NCBI GenBank assembly: GCA_027623235.1
Contig: JAQBVJ010000048.1
Location: 1 to 51,318 of the forward strand
Length of the DNA stretch: 51,318 bases
Source of the DNA: Planctomycetota bacterium
Lineage (GTDB): Bacteria > Planctomycetota > Planctomycetia > Planctomycetales > Planctomycetaceae
Direction of reading: 5' to 3'
A program made the position numbers and the translations under genes. Shown here in pieces: positions 42,949 through 51,318 of this stretch. The notes under the pieces are model-generated. The model saw only the letters and a program-made list of their open reading frames with translations. It searched no databases and was not told where the DNA came from. Each line of letters opens with the position of its first letter. Position 1 is the first letter of the stretch.

Positions 42949-43764
42949 GTGACAACTCCGACCCGCATCGCTGCCACATTCGCCTCGCTGAAGGAGGCCG
43001 GTCATCTGGCGTTCATGCCGTTCATCACGGCCGGGGATCCCGATGTCGACACGACGAAGCAGCTTATCGAGGAACTCGGTCGGCAGGGCGTTGACCTGAT
43101 CGAAGTCGGTTTCCCGTACAGCGACCCGATCGCCGATGGCCCGGTCATCCAGGCGTCGTACACGCGAGCCCTCAATGCTGGCCTCAAGGTGGAGGACATC
43201 TTTGCCGGCGTCGACTCACTGCCGACCGACGATCTGCCGCCACTGGTCGCAATGGTTTCTTACGGAATCGTCTTCCGCCGCGGTGTCGAGGCGTTTGTTG
43301 AGCGAGCCAAGGCGGCTGGCTTCTCTGGCTTCATCATTCCCGACCTGCCGGCCGACGAAGCGGGCGAAGTCGGAGAGATCGTCCGATCGCGCGGTCTGGA
43401 CCTCATCCAGCTGATCTCGCCGATGACGCCGCAGGATCGCGCCGTGAAGATTCTGCAGTCGGCCAGCGGTTTCGTTTACTGCATCTCCGTTGCCGGCACG
43501 ACGGGCGTCCGTGACAGCCTCCCCGAGGAACTGACCGAACAGCTGAAGTGGCTGCGGACTCAGACGGATCTGCCGCTGGCGGTTGGCTTCGGCATCAGCC
43601 AGCCGGATCAGGTCGACGCCCTGCGCGGATCGGCTGACGGAGTGATCGTCGGCTCAGCCATCGTTCGAGCTCTTGAGAATTCCGCGGCAGGAACGGACGC
43701 GATCCTCGCTCAGGTCGGCGAACTGGCCGGAGCGATGGTGAGGGCGACTCGAGGTTCAGTTTGA
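42949..43764 (+). CDS. trpA: Tryptophan synthase alpha chain
   Basis: 271 residues from GTG 42949; a longer frame from 42832 runs through the toxin gene in another frame and is rejected. Signatures: FMPFITAGDPD, DLIEVGFPYSDPIADGPVIQ with the catalytic Glu and Asp, GFSGFIIPDLPADEA, and the phosphate end GFGISQPDQV. It cleaves indole-glycerol phosphate to indole, which passes to TrpB. Its last 9 bp overlap the convergent gene. Confidence 0.95.
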   Translation: MTTPTRIAATFASLKEAGHLAFMPFITAGDPDVDTTKQLIEELGRQGVDLIEVGFPYSDPIADGPVIQASYTRALNAGLKVEDIFAGVDSLPTDDLPPLVAMVSYGIVFRRGVEAFVERAKAAGFSGFIIPDLPADEAGEVGEIVRSRGLDLIQLISPMTPQDRAVKILQSASGFVYCISVAGTTGVRDSLPEELTEQLKWLRTQTDLPLAVGFGISQPDQVDALRGSADGVIVGSAIVRALENSAAGTDAILAQVGELAGAMVRATRGSV

Positions 43765-44931
43765 CTCTGGAGTCGGCAATCGCCGCACCCCGATTCCGTC
43801 CAGGGTCGCCCGGGCCTTGTCGCTGAGTCTGACGCTGCCGTGCAGATCGGCCGCAGGCTGCTTGAGGACAGCCCGGCAACTGGTCGTGAATTTGTGCAGC
43901 GGCTGATCGTCGACCAGATATCCGGCAGTGCAGACCACGAGCTGCTGGCCGTTTTCCACTGTGACGAGTGGATACTTGAGGTCAATGACATCGACGACTT
44001 GCTGACGCGTATGGATCTGGTTCAGGAGCAGCAGCTCGTGCAGGAAATTCATGGCGTCAGCGGTCTTCTCGATTGTCACGCCGCGGCGCAGAAGCAGGTT
44101 GTGACCAGAAACCCCACGCAACGACTTCAACTGTTCCACCACCATCATTCGCTGGAGTGTCGTCAGTCCGGATTCACGGACGAACTTCTGGCAGAGTTTC
44201 GGATCAAAACCCAGTTCGACCAGCTCGCGTTCGATACGGATATTGAGCTCGGCGGGAGACTCATCAGCCAGCTGCTCCTTGAACTGAGCCGTGGTCGGAA
44301 TCAAAGCCAGTCCCGGCAGCACCAGATGCAGTCCCACTTTGCCGGCGACTCCGCCAACTCCCTGACGCACGGCGATCCAGTCCAGCAGTGCGGACAGAAT
44401 GGGATTGGTGGTTTCGGGATCGCAATCGAGTTGTGCGGCAACCCGGCGCCGCACCTCGCCACCAGACTTGCGATTAGCCGGGCTGAGCAGTTCGTTCAGC
44501 CCTTTTCCGATTCCCGCCGGAACGCGCAGGACGGATCCCACCGGGTCGGTCAGCAACAACTCCGCCCCTTTGCGTGAATCGACAAGCGTGTTGAGAAAGC
44601 TTCCGATGAGCTGCGGTTCGCGATTCATCTTTCGAGCTCGCTCGATCGTGTCCATCTCGCGCAGCCGTAGAACGAGCATTGGTTTGCCGTGAGCCACAAG
44701 GACTCCCCACGTCGTCCGGATGCGGAAGACAAACCGCCCGTCGTGCAGCGACGTTTCCGGGTCAAGTTCGTAGTTCGGGCCTTTGATCGCCTCACGAGGT
44801 ACAAGCTCGGAGGTGTGAAACCGAAACGTCGATTCATCCTCGAATCCAGGATCAGCAACCGACTGCTTAAGTACAGCGGACTGAACGACGCACAGGGTCA
44901 AAACAAGCACACAGCACCTTATCCCAGTCAT
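43756..44931 (-). CDS. Secreted protein of unknown function
   Basis: 391 residues from ATG 44931 with AAGGAAA upstream; the longer frame adds an unlikely N-terminus. A signal peptide (about 1-26, CCVLVLTLCVVQSAV) is followed by an N-terminal stretch rich in charged residues (FHTSELVPREAIKGPNYELD). The middle is helical with repeated hydrophobic patches (KVGLHLVLPGLALIPTTAQF), and the protein ends NGQQLVVCTAGYLVDDQPLH and on. I recognise no family. Planctomycetes have many such exported hypotheticals. Its 3' end overlaps trpA by 9 bp. Confidence 0.68.
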   Translation of the reverse strand: MTGIRCCVLVLTLCVVQSAVLKQSVADPGFEDESTFRFHTSELVPREAIKGPNYELDPETSLHDGRFVFRIRTTWGVLVAHGKPMLVLRLREMDTIERARKMNREPQLIGSFLNTLVDSRKGAELLLTDPVGSVLRVPAGIGKGLNELLSPANRKSGGEVRRRVAAQLDCDPETTNPILSALLDWIAVRQGVGGVAGKVGLHLVLPGLALIPTTAQFKEQLADESPAELNIRIERELVELGFDPKLCQKFVRESGLTTLQRMMVVEQLKSLRGVSGHNLLLRRGVTIEKTADAMNFLHELLLLNQIHTRQQVVDVIDLKYPLVTVENGQQLVVCTAGYLVDDQPLHKFTTSCRAVLKQPAADLHGSVRLSDKARATLDGIGVRRLPTPESN

Positions 44932-45139
44932 ATCGTTTCCTTTTGTGTTCGGTCTGTCAGGTTGACGCGAAGCCAATTGATTCGATGCTGGCCGCAAGTT
45001 TTATACCAAAGTGGCTCGGGGTATTTCGTCTGCATGACGCTTCAACCTTCATGTTGACGCCTTTCTTACGGGACGTCGACTCGATCCGCGCCGGCAGAAG
45101 TTGAGCGTCACATTTCCGGTGATCACCCGACGTTCGGCG

Positions 45140-46945
45140 TCACTCTTCAAGTTGCCGGACGTCTTCCTGTTCCGTCAGCGAGGACTGATCTCTGCCGGTG
45201 GCCGCGGCGCGGTCGGCAGTTCCGGCGAAGTATTCGAGCAGCGATTCGACTTCCGCCACTCGAGCCTCCGCCGTCTGCTGTTCCCGCAGATTGACGGCCA
45301 GCAGGTCGCTTTCACCCAGTCCGAAACGACGACGTTCAATCGCTTCCATTCGCTCGGCAAGAGTCAGTGATTCGCGAACTCGATTGATCTTCTGCCGCGC
45401 GGCCTGCAGCCGGGCATGAGCGATCCGCACCTCTCCGACGATCTTGTCGGCGGACATGCGCCGTTTGGCGGCCACCTGCGAGAGCTTGCCTTCCGTCGCG
45501 GCGAGCTTGCCCAGCGCCTTACGCCGCTGCAGCGGAACTTCCAGATACAGCGAACCTTCCAGTTCCAGCGGTCGCTTGTCGCCTTTCTTTGAGGCGATCT
45601 CGCCGACATCCTTCGCGCCGACCACGGCCACTCGCAGATCGGGGCGGCGCAGGTTGTCGGCCTGCTCGAAGTCGATTTCAAGCTGCTGACGGATCAAATC
45701 CAGCACGGGAAGTTCCGGACGACTCGACAACGCCGTCTGAATATCGGAAGCCTCGATCTCATCCGTAACAGCCGGGATGTCGGGAAATGTCGGCAGCGGG
45801 TCGGCACCGACAACCATCGGCTCACCGGCTGCGTCCCGATAAAAGAGCGACAGTTTAACTGCGGTCTCACGAAGCTTTCGTTGTTCATCGATCAGCTTCG
45901 CCTCGCGCGACACGATCAGCCGCTGGTTGTCCTGCAGCACCGGCGGATCCGTGTCCCCCTCTTCGACTTTTCGGCGGATACCGGAGTTGCGGTCCTGAGC
46001 CAGTTTCAACAGCGATTCCGCAATCGCGACTCGTCGTCCCGCAGCAACCCATTCCCAGTACGAGTAGCTGGCGGCCCGGACGAAATCGATCGTCTGCAGC
46101 CGGACGTCTGTGGCGGCAACTTCGCGTCCCAGCGACGTCTTCCAGAGCTCAGCCCGTCGCGCATCGATGCCGACGTCGCGCAGCAGCGGAACAATCACGC
46201 CGGCTTTGAACTCACCGCCATCATCAGTTTGGCGTTCGAGGTACCACGGTTGAAAATCGCCTCGCCCGATACGGTATCCACCAAAGACCGAGCCGCCCCA
46301 CATGGTGGGTTGCTCAAAACCCGCGCTCTGCCGGTATGTCTGGTAGAAGCCGGCGGCTCCATTCTCGCTGGCACCTTTGAGTTTCGTGTCGAATGCTCCG
46401 TGAGCCACCAGGTGATCTCCCGCCGCGATGTCCTGACCGGATCGTGCCGCTTCCAGCAGGGGATACGATCGATACACGGACGCGATGACTGCTGCGAGAT
46501 TCAATGGTGGGGCGTTGCCTGTGGACGTCGTGTGGTCCGGCAGGCTCTCGCGACTCTCGTTGTCGGACTGACTAGCTGATGCCAACTGGATCGCGCCTGA
46601 TTCCATCGTCGCAGGGCTCGGGCGACGGCCGACTGGTGAATTCGTCGCTCGCCAGCCGCCGCTGGTAGGACCGATCCGACCAGCCTCTTGCGGGCCTGGA
46701 CTCTCCGAACCAGCAGGCATTGCGGCCGCCGGCTCCGGCGCGGGGACCGTTGGCAACGACACGACTGCAACCGGCTCCGCGACTGGAACAGCGGCGAGAT
46801 TGCCCTGGTAGCTATCGGCTGCAACCGCCGGCGTGGATGTCTCTTCAGAAACCCTGCGTGCCTGCGCGGTTTTCGAGCCGGACGGCAGGGTACATCCTGT
46901 CGTCAGCAGCCCCAGAACCAGCAGCAGGACACCCCGGCGTTTCAC
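45140..46945 (-). CDS. TolC-family outer membrane lipoprotein
   Basis: 601 residues. A lipobox (LLTTGC, Cys18) marks an outer membrane lipoprotein. About 140 residues of low-complexity linker follow (Pro/Ala/Val rich). The OEP/TolC domain starts near 150 and holds the long helical repeats typical of the efflux barrel (EWVAAGRRVAIAESLLKLAQ in the first half, LAERMEAIERRRFGLGESDL in the second). It should form the outer channel for the HlyD and ABC proteins encoded upstream on the same strand. It is last in the operon. Confidence 0.9.
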   Translation of the reverse strand: MKRRGVLLLVLGLLTTGCTLPSGSKTAQARRVSEETSTPAVAADSYQGNLAAVPVAEPVAVVSLPTVPAPEPAAAMPAGSESPGPQEAGRIGPTSGGWRATNSPVGRRPSPATMESGAIQLASASQSDNESRESLPDHTTSTGNAPPLNLAAVIASVYRSYPLLEAARSGQDIAAGDHLVAHGAFDTKLKGASENGAAGFYQTYRQSAGFEQPTMWGGSVFGGYRIGRGDFQPWYLERQTDDGGEFKAGVIVPLLRDVGIDARRAELWKTSLGREVAATDVRLQTIDFVRAASYSYWEWVAAGRRVAIAESLLKLAQDRNSGIRRKVEEGDTDPPVLQDNQRLIVSREAKLIDEQRKLRETAVKLSLFYRDAAGEPMVVGADPLPTFPDIPAVTDEIEASDIQTALSSRPELPVLDLIRQQLEIDFEQADNLRRPDLRVAVVGAKDVGEIASKKGDKRPLELEGSLYLEVPLQRRKALGKLAATEGKLSQVAAKRRMSADKIVGEVRIAHARLQAARQKINRVRESLTLAERMEAIERRRFGLGESDLLAVNLREQQTAEARVAEVESLLEYFAGTADRAAATGRDQSSLTEQEDVRQLEE

Positions 46946-47166
46946 ATCGCCCCCGTCTCACCGTCAGCCGCGCAGACCGCGAGCCACTCATGGAAAACTC
47001 CACCGTGTCTCTACAATCGGCATAACCGGTAACGTCGCGCCAACTTTTCAGGGCGAATCCGGGCAGTCGAACCCGGACTTTCGAAGGAACACGGGCAAGG
47101 CTGACGTGCCAGACGCCCGCACCTGGATGCGACTTACCGCCATCCACTCCCGCGCGTGGCAACGGT

Positions 47167-48648
47167 CTATTTCGATTTCTGGCCTGAAGTTTTGCCTGAC
47201 TGACGGCGGGTCGCTTCATCCATTTTCACTGTGGGCGGGAAAGCATTGAGCCGTCGCCAGACTTCGAACCAGAGCGGAACCTGCTCCAGCAGAACCCATC
47301 CGTTGGTTCGAACTCCCTGCTTCAGAAAACGAGCCGTCGGCCAGTTGAATTCGGTCTCGTCCGGGAGAACCAGAACGCGAAAGCGGCCTTTTTCGTCACT
47401 CGAAGCGTCTACGGAAATCACTTCCCCGCCGAACGTTCCCACCGCAATGGACGGCCATCCGGAAAACTGCACGGCGGGCCAGCCTTCAAACTGCAACCGC
47501 ACATGCCGGCCTGGCTCGACCAACGGAGCGTCGTTGCCCCTCAGCCAGATTTGTACGGCGCGGTCTTCCGTGTCCGGCACAATGACGCACAGCGGGTCGC
47601 CTTCCTTGATGATCCGTCCGCCCTGATTCGGTGAGATCTGCACGAGGAAACCATTAAACGGCGCGTATACACTCTGACTCCGCTGCCGAGCGACCTTGAC
47701 CCGAGTGTCCAGCAGGTCCTTTTCCGCTTTGGTCAAATCTGAGCGAACTTTCGCGACTTCGTTTTCCGCCTTGGAAATATCGCTGCTGCCTTTTCTCAGC
47801 GCGACTGTCGCGTATTCGATATCGATCTGCGCCTTCTGGGTCTTCACGTCACGATCGCGTTGTTTGGCTTCAAGGTCCTGCCGGGCGGCTTCCAGGTAAG
47901 CGTCGGCTTTCGCGACCTTGGCTTGAGCCTCTTTCCATTTCCGTTCCGCTTCCTGGTACTTCAACTGCGACGCAATCTGCTCTTCGAACAGTTTCTTCTG
48001 CCGCAGATAATCCGCCGTGATCTGACTGAGCGCCGCGCGCTGCTCTTCGAGCGCCTGCTGCTCGGCCAGGATTTTCTGTCGGGCCACGGCAACGTACGCA
48101 TCCGCCACGGCGATGGCCTGCTCCTGGACATCGCGGTACGCAGCCAGTTGCCGGTCATACGTGTCGATAATGGTTTCCAGCGTTGCCTGATTGCGTTCCG
48201 CAGCCGCGAGCTGCTGCTGCGCGGCCTGCACCTGGCGTTCTCCCGCCAGTTCCTGATCTTTCAGACGCTGGAACAGGTCCGGGTCGAGGTCCTGAATCTC
48301 CGCGATAAACTGCCCGGCAGTGACATGGGAGTTCTCAACGAGTTTCACTCCCCAGCGAACAATCCGGCCTTTGATGGGTGCCTGAATTTCCTGCTCTCGC
48401 TGCAGCGGATCGTACGCCATCACGTCGCCGCTGCCGGACACCGACTGCTGCCACGGCGCGAACAGAACCAGCACGATCGTGACCACCAGCAGAGCTAACA
48501 GCACTCGCGACACACGCCGAGCCATTCGCGACGACCGCGCCAGCCCGAGAGACGGCATGATCAGTTCGTTAAACGCGACCGGTAAAAGCATGGATCGCGA
48601 ACGCGCGTCAGTGAACTGGCTCCTCCCGTGTTCGTGAGTTGTTGTCAT
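47167..48648 (-). CDS. HlyD-family periplasmic adaptor
   Basis: 493 residues. One membrane helix (about 46-66, VSRVLLALLVVTIVLVLFAP) follows a basic cytoplasmic start; then the lipoyl-like half with IQAPIKGRIVRWGVKLVEN, a long coiled coil (about 130-320; lengthy Gln/Ala/Lys heptads), the second lipoyl half (YAPFNGFLVQISPNQGGRI), and a beta-barrel with the C-terminal extension. It should bridge the inner membrane ABC protein and the TolC-like channel. The coil is long, as in type I secretion rather than short drug-efflux adaptors. Confidence 0.9.
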   Translation of the reverse strand: MTTTHEHGRSQFTDARSRSMLLPVAFNELIMPSLGLARSSRMARRVSRVLLALLVVTIVLVLFAPWQQSVSGSGDVMAYDPLQREQEIQAPIKGRIVRWGVKLVENSHVTAGQFIAEIQDLDPDLFQRLKDQELAGERQVQAAQQQLAAAERNQATLETIIDTYDRQLAAYRDVQEQAIAVADAYVAVARQKILAEQQALEEQRAALSQITADYLRQKKLFEEQIASQLKYQEAERKWKEAQAKVAKADAYLEAARQDLEAKQRDRDVKTQKAQIDIEYATVALRKGSSDISKAENEVAKVRSDLTKAEKDLLDTRVKVARQRSQSVYAPFNGFLVQISPNQGGRIIKEGDPLCVIVPDTEDRAVQIWLRGNDAPLVEPGRHVRLQFEGWPAVQFSGWPSIAVGTFGGEVISVDASSDEKGRFRVLVLPDETEFNWPTARFLKQGVRTNGWVLLEQVPLWFEVWRRLNAFPPTVKMDEATRRQSGKTSGQKSK

Positions 48649-48751
48649 CGCTGTTTCCGTTCCTGCCGAATTCCCGTGGCAGCGGCCAGAATGGGGCCGC
48701 CGACACTGTTGCCTGAACTGACCATCGGCTCAAATCAGAGCCTTCGTGACA

Positions 48752-50878
48752 TTACTCGATTCCTTGCGTGTCGCTCGAGTCTAACTGCAGAGCACGATCG
48801 CATCGGTTTGCCAGGACCGATCGCCCTGTGACCAGCACCAGGGTCCACGGCTGATCGCGGCGGCATAGAAACCCAGAGATGTCTGCCATCAGATCATCCG
48901 GCAGGGCGTCGAGAAATCTGTCGATGAGCAGGAGAGTCGGTCGTCCCGCAATGGCCCTCGCCAGGTTCAACTGAATCAGTTGAGTATCCGTTAACGGCCT
49001 GCCCGAACTTGAGAGAAGCGTGCTTAGACCATCAGGAAGGCGGAGAACCTTGTCCAGAAGCTGGACGGCTTCCAGTGCATCGCGAACCTGCCCGGCTGTT
49101 ACATCAGGTCGAGACAAGTGCACGTTCTCTTCAATCGTGCCGTGAAAGACTTCGATCCCTCGGGCCAGAATGACGCGCCGCCGCAGAATATCCGGTCGGA
49201 GGTCTCGCGGATCGATACCATCAATCGTCAAATGCCCGGCGGTTGGATTGCGAATTCCAAACAACAGTTCCAGCAGGAGGCTCCTGCCTGTTCCACTTTT
49301 CCCGGTCAGTGCAACGCGTTCGCCGGAAGCGATCGACAGGCTGACATCCCGCAACGCGTGCAATCCTTCCGCCGACTCGCATTCAACGTGGATGACAGCG
49401 ACTTCAGCCGGTCTGGAGACGAATCCGTGCAGCAGCCCTTCCTGAGGCTCGATCCGCAGGTCGAGCAGGTGACCGATCTTGTCGACGGACGCCAGCAGGT
49501 CGTAGTAACTTTCCAGGTGCTTGCCGAGTTTGGCAAACGAACTCACGATCGCAGTGACGATCAGTTCCGCCGCCACAAGCTGACCAAGAGTCAGCCGATC
49601 GGAAATGACGAGCCAGCCTCCGAGTGCCAGCAGAGCGGTGCTCGCAACCGCCTGGACGCCCAGCGCAAGAATGACCTGCCGCATCACGACTCGAAAGTGA
49701 GTGCGGCGTGCCGCCAGATAGTCAAACGTCAGGTGATCGGCGCGTTCGAGTGCAAACTCCAGACCCCCGTCGTACTTGAAGGCCAGCGGACAGCGTGCCA
49801 GTTCCTGCAGCCAGCTGGCTGTGAGGTACTTGCACTTCGATTCCTTGATACTGGTTTTCACCGCCCCCTGTCCTGCGACGAAAATGATCAGCACCAGCAT
49901 CAGGATCAGGACCACATCGAAAGCCAGCAGCAGCGGGTGATAGAACGCCAGGACGAGCATTCCCACCAACGCACTCAGCACGAGCGAAAGGCCGTCCAGC
50001 AGCAGCAGGGCCACGACTTTCTGCACTGTGACGATGTCGAAAAAACGATTCACCAGTTCCGGCACGTAACCATTGCCGACTTTATCCAGATCCAGGCTGG
50101 GCAAGCGATAGGCAAGGTCCGCAGTCAGCCGCGCGAACAGTCGACGTTGAATGATTTCGACGACCCAGATCTGCATGCCCCGGATTGCCGCCTGAAACGT
50201 CAGGAACGCCAGCAGTACCAGCGCGAGTACGACAATCGGCTGAAGCAGGCGACCAAACGCAACCGTATTGACCAGTGACTCGACAGCGACCGGAGTGGCC
50301 AGCGTCAACAGGCCGGCGACCAGAGCGTAAATAATCAGCACTGTGGTGTCGCGGCGTTCCGAAACGATCAGCTTCCAGAGCCGTTTCACCGGCGGAAACT
50401 CCGCGTGCGGATCCGATCCCAGCGACCCGTAGCTCATCGCGCTCTGCAGAATGACACATCGTAACGGTCCGTCACTGCCCGACCGACTGAGCAATTGTCT
50501 GAGCTGTCGGTGGGACAAGTTTTGTGACTGCCCGTCAGCGCCGATGCCAGCCACTCGAATCCGGCGACCACGCTGGCCGGTCACACCCAGCCATGTCTGC
50601 GTGTCCGCTCGATAAAGCATCCACCGAACACCATCCCGCGCCAACGAAACCAACTCGTCAACACGGCAGTCGGCAATCCGGCACTTCAACCCCAGGTTAC
50701 GACCGGCTTCGGCAATCCACCGCCACCACAGGCTGTTCAGCTCACCTGGCCAGGTGACGGTGACTTCCTGCATCGCTCTGCGGATCGCCGCCCGGTCGGC
50801 ATGTTCGCCACGATCGGTAAACAACCGTTCGAAAACAGCGACCACATCATCGAGCGGAACAGCGGAATTTCGGCTCAT
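48752..50878 (-). CDS. ABC exporter with degenerate nucleotide-binding domain
   Basis: 708 residues: an N-terminal ~150-residue domain placed like the C39-type domain of bacteriocin/RTX exporters but with no Cys/His catalytic pair; about six membrane helices (~178-450); and an ABC ATPase domain (~490-708). The domain is recognisable by order but its motifs are altered: Walker A is GKSGTGRS (526-533) with Arg for Lys; Walker B is LLLIDR (649-654) with Arg for the catalytic Glu; the H-loop has Gly685 for His; the signature reads SSSGRPLTDTQ for LSGGQ; the Q-loop Gln is missing. ATP hydrolysis is unlikely. First gene of the ABC-HlyD-TolC set. The start has no clear Shine-Dalgarno. Confidence 0.85.
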   Translation of the reverse strand: MSRNSAVPLDDVVAVFERLFTDRGEHADRAAIRRAMQEVTVTWPGELNSLWWRWIAEAGRNLGLKCRIADCRVDELVSLARDGVRWMLYRADTQTWLGVTGQRGRRIRVAGIGADGQSQNLSHRQLRQLLSRSGSDGPLRCVILQSAMSYGSLGSDPHAEFPPVKRLWKLIVSERRDTTVLIIYALVAGLLTLATPVAVESLVNTVAFGRLLQPIVVLALVLLAFLTFQAAIRGMQIWVVEIIQRRLFARLTADLAYRLPSLDLDKVGNGYVPELVNRFFDIVTVQKVVALLLLDGLSLVLSALVGMLVLAFYHPLLLAFDVVLILMLVLIIFVAGQGAVKTSIKESKCKYLTASWLQELARCPLAFKYDGGLEFALERADHLTFDYLAARRTHFRVVMRQVILALGVQAVASTALLALGGWLVISDRLTLGQLVAAELIVTAIVSSFAKLGKHLESYYDLLASVDKIGHLLDLRIEPQEGLLHGFVSRPAEVAVIHVECESAEGLHALRDVSLSIASGERVALTGKSGTGRSLLLELLFGIRNPTAGHLTIDGIDPRDLRPDILRRRVILARGIEVFHGTIEENVHLSRPDVTAGQVRDALEAVQLLDKVLRLPDGLSTLLSSSGRPLTDTQLIQLNLARAIAGRPTLLLIDRFLDALPDDLMADISGFLCRRDQPWTLVLVTGRSVLANRCDRALQLDSSDTQGIE

Positions 50879-50914
50879 TGGTCGGGATCAATCTATCGGT
50901 TCTTGCTGCGGGCA

Positions 50915-50940
50915 CATTACTCGCAGCGGCGCGAGTAATG
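50915..50940. promoter_or_regulatory. Perfect 10-bp inverted repeat upstream of the ABC operon
   Basis: CATTACTCGC and GCGAGTAATG around a 6-nt centre, 37 bp before the start codon of the ABC gene. It could be an operator or a leader hairpin. Confidence 0.5.
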
Positions 50941-51318
50941 GCACGTTGGAAGCAGGTTACTTCAGTCGGATCATCGGCGGAATACCCCTTCCGCTGTGAC
51001 GCTCTGCTCAAGATTCGATACCGGCATATCTATATGGATGATGTCTAGTCACCTTCCCGCACCGTCTCGAACGTGCTCCTTCGGCACCATCCTGTCGCTC
51101 GGGATCCGCCAATTTCAGGCTGTTGCATTTCGCCGGTGTTTCCCATGGTTACTGTTCAGAAATGAGTGTTCTGGGAAATACGCCATTGACGAAACTAAAC
51201 GTCTGCCGATAAATACCGAAACCTACCATCTCTCAAGATCGTTTGCCCGTTCCGGGCAAGACACCGTCGGCGTCCCTCGCCGGATTCAATTCTGAACGGT
51301 GTTGAAACTCCAATCAAC
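50941..51318. other. Gene-free right end of the window
   Basis: About 380 bp with no gene I can support. A perfect palindrome TTGCCCG-TTC-CGGGCAA lies at 51243-51259. The stretch is A/T-richer than the rest. Confidence 0.5.

Noticed and set aside
50996..51295. 99-codon plus-strand frame at the right end
   Set aside because: No ribosome site, mixed composition, no motif.

Overview
The window looks like a stretch of chromosome from a planctomycete of the Planctomycetales. This rests on gene content: a DUF1501/DUF1549 cytochrome-like pair, a large PQQ-type beta-propeller protein, a methanopterin-pathway dihydropteroate-synthase-like protein, an NfeD-FloA cassette, zinc-ribbon ExbB-type proteins, and intergenic palindromes of the kind that give spurious 'TRSVSEG' peptides. 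GC is high and genes are spaced by 50-700 bp gaps full of short palindromes. There is no tRNA, rRNA, CRISPR array, insertion sequence or phage.

Layout. 1-6 kb: partial ankyrin protein, DHPS-like protein, SDR oxidoreductase, secreted metzincin/HEAT protein. 6-11.3 kb (minus): a stator module (zinc-ribbon ExbB-like protein and two ExbD-like proteins) followed by a NuoE-NuoF fusion. 11.3-19 kb (minus): repeats, alaS, PQQ-like secreted protein, miaA, small secreted protein. 19.1-22.3 kb: a decayed accessory zone with blaI/blaR1 remnants, a frameshifted gene, an intact phosphopantetheinyl transferase, a gene broken by a 19-bp tandem duplication, and a small membrane protein. 22.3-28.3 kb (plus): nfeD-floA-membrane protein, prs, trpF, DUF1015. 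28.4-32 kb (plus): an ArsC-like gene with an in-frame TGA and a SECIS-like hairpin (probable selenoprotein), serine acetyltransferase, TAXI-type binding protein. 32-41 kb: secreted hypothetical protein, alpha/beta hydrolase, HEAT/pseudo-receiver protein, small membrane protein, DUF1501 and DUF1549 proteins. 41.2-43.8 kb: trpB, an antitoxin, a frameshifted ParE-like toxin, trpA. 43.8-51 kb (minus): secreted unknown protein and a TolC/HlyD/ABC export operon whose ABC ATPase lacks its catalytic residues.

The most exciting item is the ArsC-family selenoprotein candidate at 28418-28771. Its UGA takes the first position of a U-x-x-C redox motif, the frame stays open for another 104 codons, and a 9-bp perfect stem with a 5-bp upper stem and a G-containing apical loop starts directly after the UGA. 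Next in interest are the catalytically degenerate ABC exporter, the two-ExbD stator module, a toxin-antitoxin pair inside trpBA, and several families of mobile palindromes, one of which has entered a coding sequence in frame and another of which supplies a gene's stop codon.
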